DNA of 14,528 nucleotides from Candidatus Cloacimonadota bacterium. Lineage in GTDB: Bacteria > Cloacimonadota > Cloacimonadia > Cloacimonadales > WRIO01. Positions 13,875 through 14,528 of this stretch are shown here, piece by piece. The DNA lies in assembly GCA_023230175.1 (NCBI GenBank), contig JALNXV010000042.1:1-14528 (forward strand). The letters run 5' to 3'. The position numbers and the translations under genes are program-made. The number at the start of each line of letters is the position of its first letter. The stretch's first letter is position 1. The notes under the pieces were generated by a model, which searched no databases, was not told the DNA's origin, and saw nothing but the letters and a program-made list of their open reading frames with translations.

Positions 13875-14498
13875 CTAATAGATATACCAGACTATGCTTA
13901 AAAAAATTAAAATCATTGAAAAAACAACAATAGCTTTTACATTATAGCCATTGTTTAAATATATTAAAAACCTTGAAACCACAATTATAAAAATAATAAA
14001 AGCTATTAAGTAGATAATCTTAGGTCTATACTTAAAGTCAAATGACTTTTTATAAGACTTCAGAATGAGACCGGTGTCAATGTCCAGTAGATTTATATCA
14101 AGAGAAAGGGTCTCTCTTTTTTTTAATAGTTCATTATTTTCATATAAATTTGCTTTAATCTTAAAAGTAAGCTCAGGTTTTTGTAATTTCTTTTCTAATA
14201 AAGAATTTGGTTGTTCAAAGACAGGTTCAGAATATTTAATTTTTTCTTTAATCACTTCTTTTTGCAATTCATAATCAATAAACTTAGCTCCGTAATTGTT
14301 TTCAAAGACAACCATAAATATTTTAGTAAACTCATTAGAATAGTTACCTTCTAAAGCAAAGACAGAAAAAATCTTATCAGAATCTAAATCCTTAGCAAAA
14401 TACTGAGTAGCGTCTTGTGAAGCAACAGATATTACATCATTTGCAGTTAAGGGACTAAAACAAATCAACAATATTAAAAAATAAAGAATACATCTCAT
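13875..14498 (-). CDS. Exported or membrane protein of unknown function with two C-terminal membrane segments
   Basis: The 207-residue product has a signal peptide or first membrane helix (MRCILYFLILLICFSPLTAN), a soluble part at about 21-157 and two membrane segments at about 160-180 and 187-206, ending WYIY. The soluble part alternates strands and helices: IFSVFALEG (43-51), a helix around EFTKIFMVVFENNYG, FIDYELQKEVIKE (73-85), ELTFKIKANLYEN (109-121) and LSLDINLLDIDTGLILKSYK (131-150). The last, 'l.l.ll.idtG.il.s', is the pattern of CsgG/LpoB/FlgO-type alpha-beta domains, but the resemblance is distant. The ATG at 14498 has a good ribosome site, AAAGAGGT. A promoter or an upstream partner may lie beyond the window edge. 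No function is assigned. Confidence 0.75.
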   Translation of the reverse strand: MRCILYFLILLICFSPLTANDVISVASQDATQYFAKDLDSDKIFSVFALEGNYSNEFTKIFMVVFENNYGAKFIDYELQKEVIKEKIKYSEPVFEQPNSLLEKKLQKPELTFKIKANLYENNELLKKRETLSLDINLLDIDTGLILKSYKKSFDFKYRPKIIYLIAFIIFIIVVSRFLIYLNNGYNVKAIVVFSMILIFLSIVWYIY

Positions 14499-14528
14499 TA
14501 TTTACCTCTTTAATTATGTAATATCACT

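Noticed and set aside
13863..13880. CTATTA/TAATAG hairpin at the end of the 13875-14498 gene
   Set aside because: It overlaps the stop codon, is wholly AT-rich and lacks a following T run on the transcribed strand.

Overview
The window is low-GC bacterial chromosome from a flagellated diderm. An outer membrane is implied by a TolC-type protein start and a PpiD/SurA-like periplasmic chaperone. The flagellar genes carry sigma-54-like and sigma-28-like promoters. A low-GC lineage such as the Deferribacterota would fit, but this is inference from gene content and base composition; there is no rRNA or marker comparison here to settle it. No phage, CRISPR array or complete insertion sequence is present.

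Layout. (1) 1-248, minus: the N-terminus of a TolC-family outer membrane protein, cut by the window edge. (2) 249-561: a divergent promoter region with an extended -10 for tolC and two stacked flagellar promoters, sigma-54-like then sigma-28-like, for the plus-strand flagellar operon. (3) 562-4344, plus: fliD, fliS, a FlgM-like protein with a duplicated C-terminal unit and its own sigma-28-like promoter, and a small zinc-finger protein, ending at a strong terminator. (4) 4425-4552 and 6709-6837: two diverged copies of a ~128-bp intergenic element with imperfect terminal inverted repeats and a conserved hairpin. They lie just downstream of two different terminators, on either side of (5) a membrane-anchored PpiD-like parvulin gene at 4847-6628. 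(6) 7019-12632, minus: a compact five-gene operon read from right to left. It encodes a deacetylase-fold protein that has lost its catalytic residues, UppP, a HolA-like DNA polymerase III delta subunit, a dCache/PAS/PAS membrane sensor with no output domain, and a ComB-family phosphatase. Three of its four junctions overlap or abut. It ends in a 40-bp perfect palindrome shared with the convergent PpiD side. (7) 13002-13277, plus: an HU-family DNA-binding protein with a good sigma-70-type promoter. (8) 13330-13713, minus: four tRNA genes, transcribed in the order Ser(UGA), Ser(GCU), Gln(UUG), Gln(CUG), all with encoded CCA. A bidirectional terminator separates them from HU. (9) 13875-14498, minus: an exported or membrane protein of unknown function with two C-terminal membrane segments.

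How the parts work together. Left block: FliD caps the filament, FliS chaperones flagellin, and the FlgM-like protein is probably the anti-sigma-28 checkpoint. Sigma-28-like promoters before both fliD and the FlgM-like gene would create the usual late-class feedback loop. The zinc-finger protein at the operon end is unassigned and is the best candidate for something new there. Right block: the envelope genes (UppP, deacetylase-like) share a transcript with a replication clamp-loader subunit and a sensor that must either signal through a partner or have a non-kinase role.
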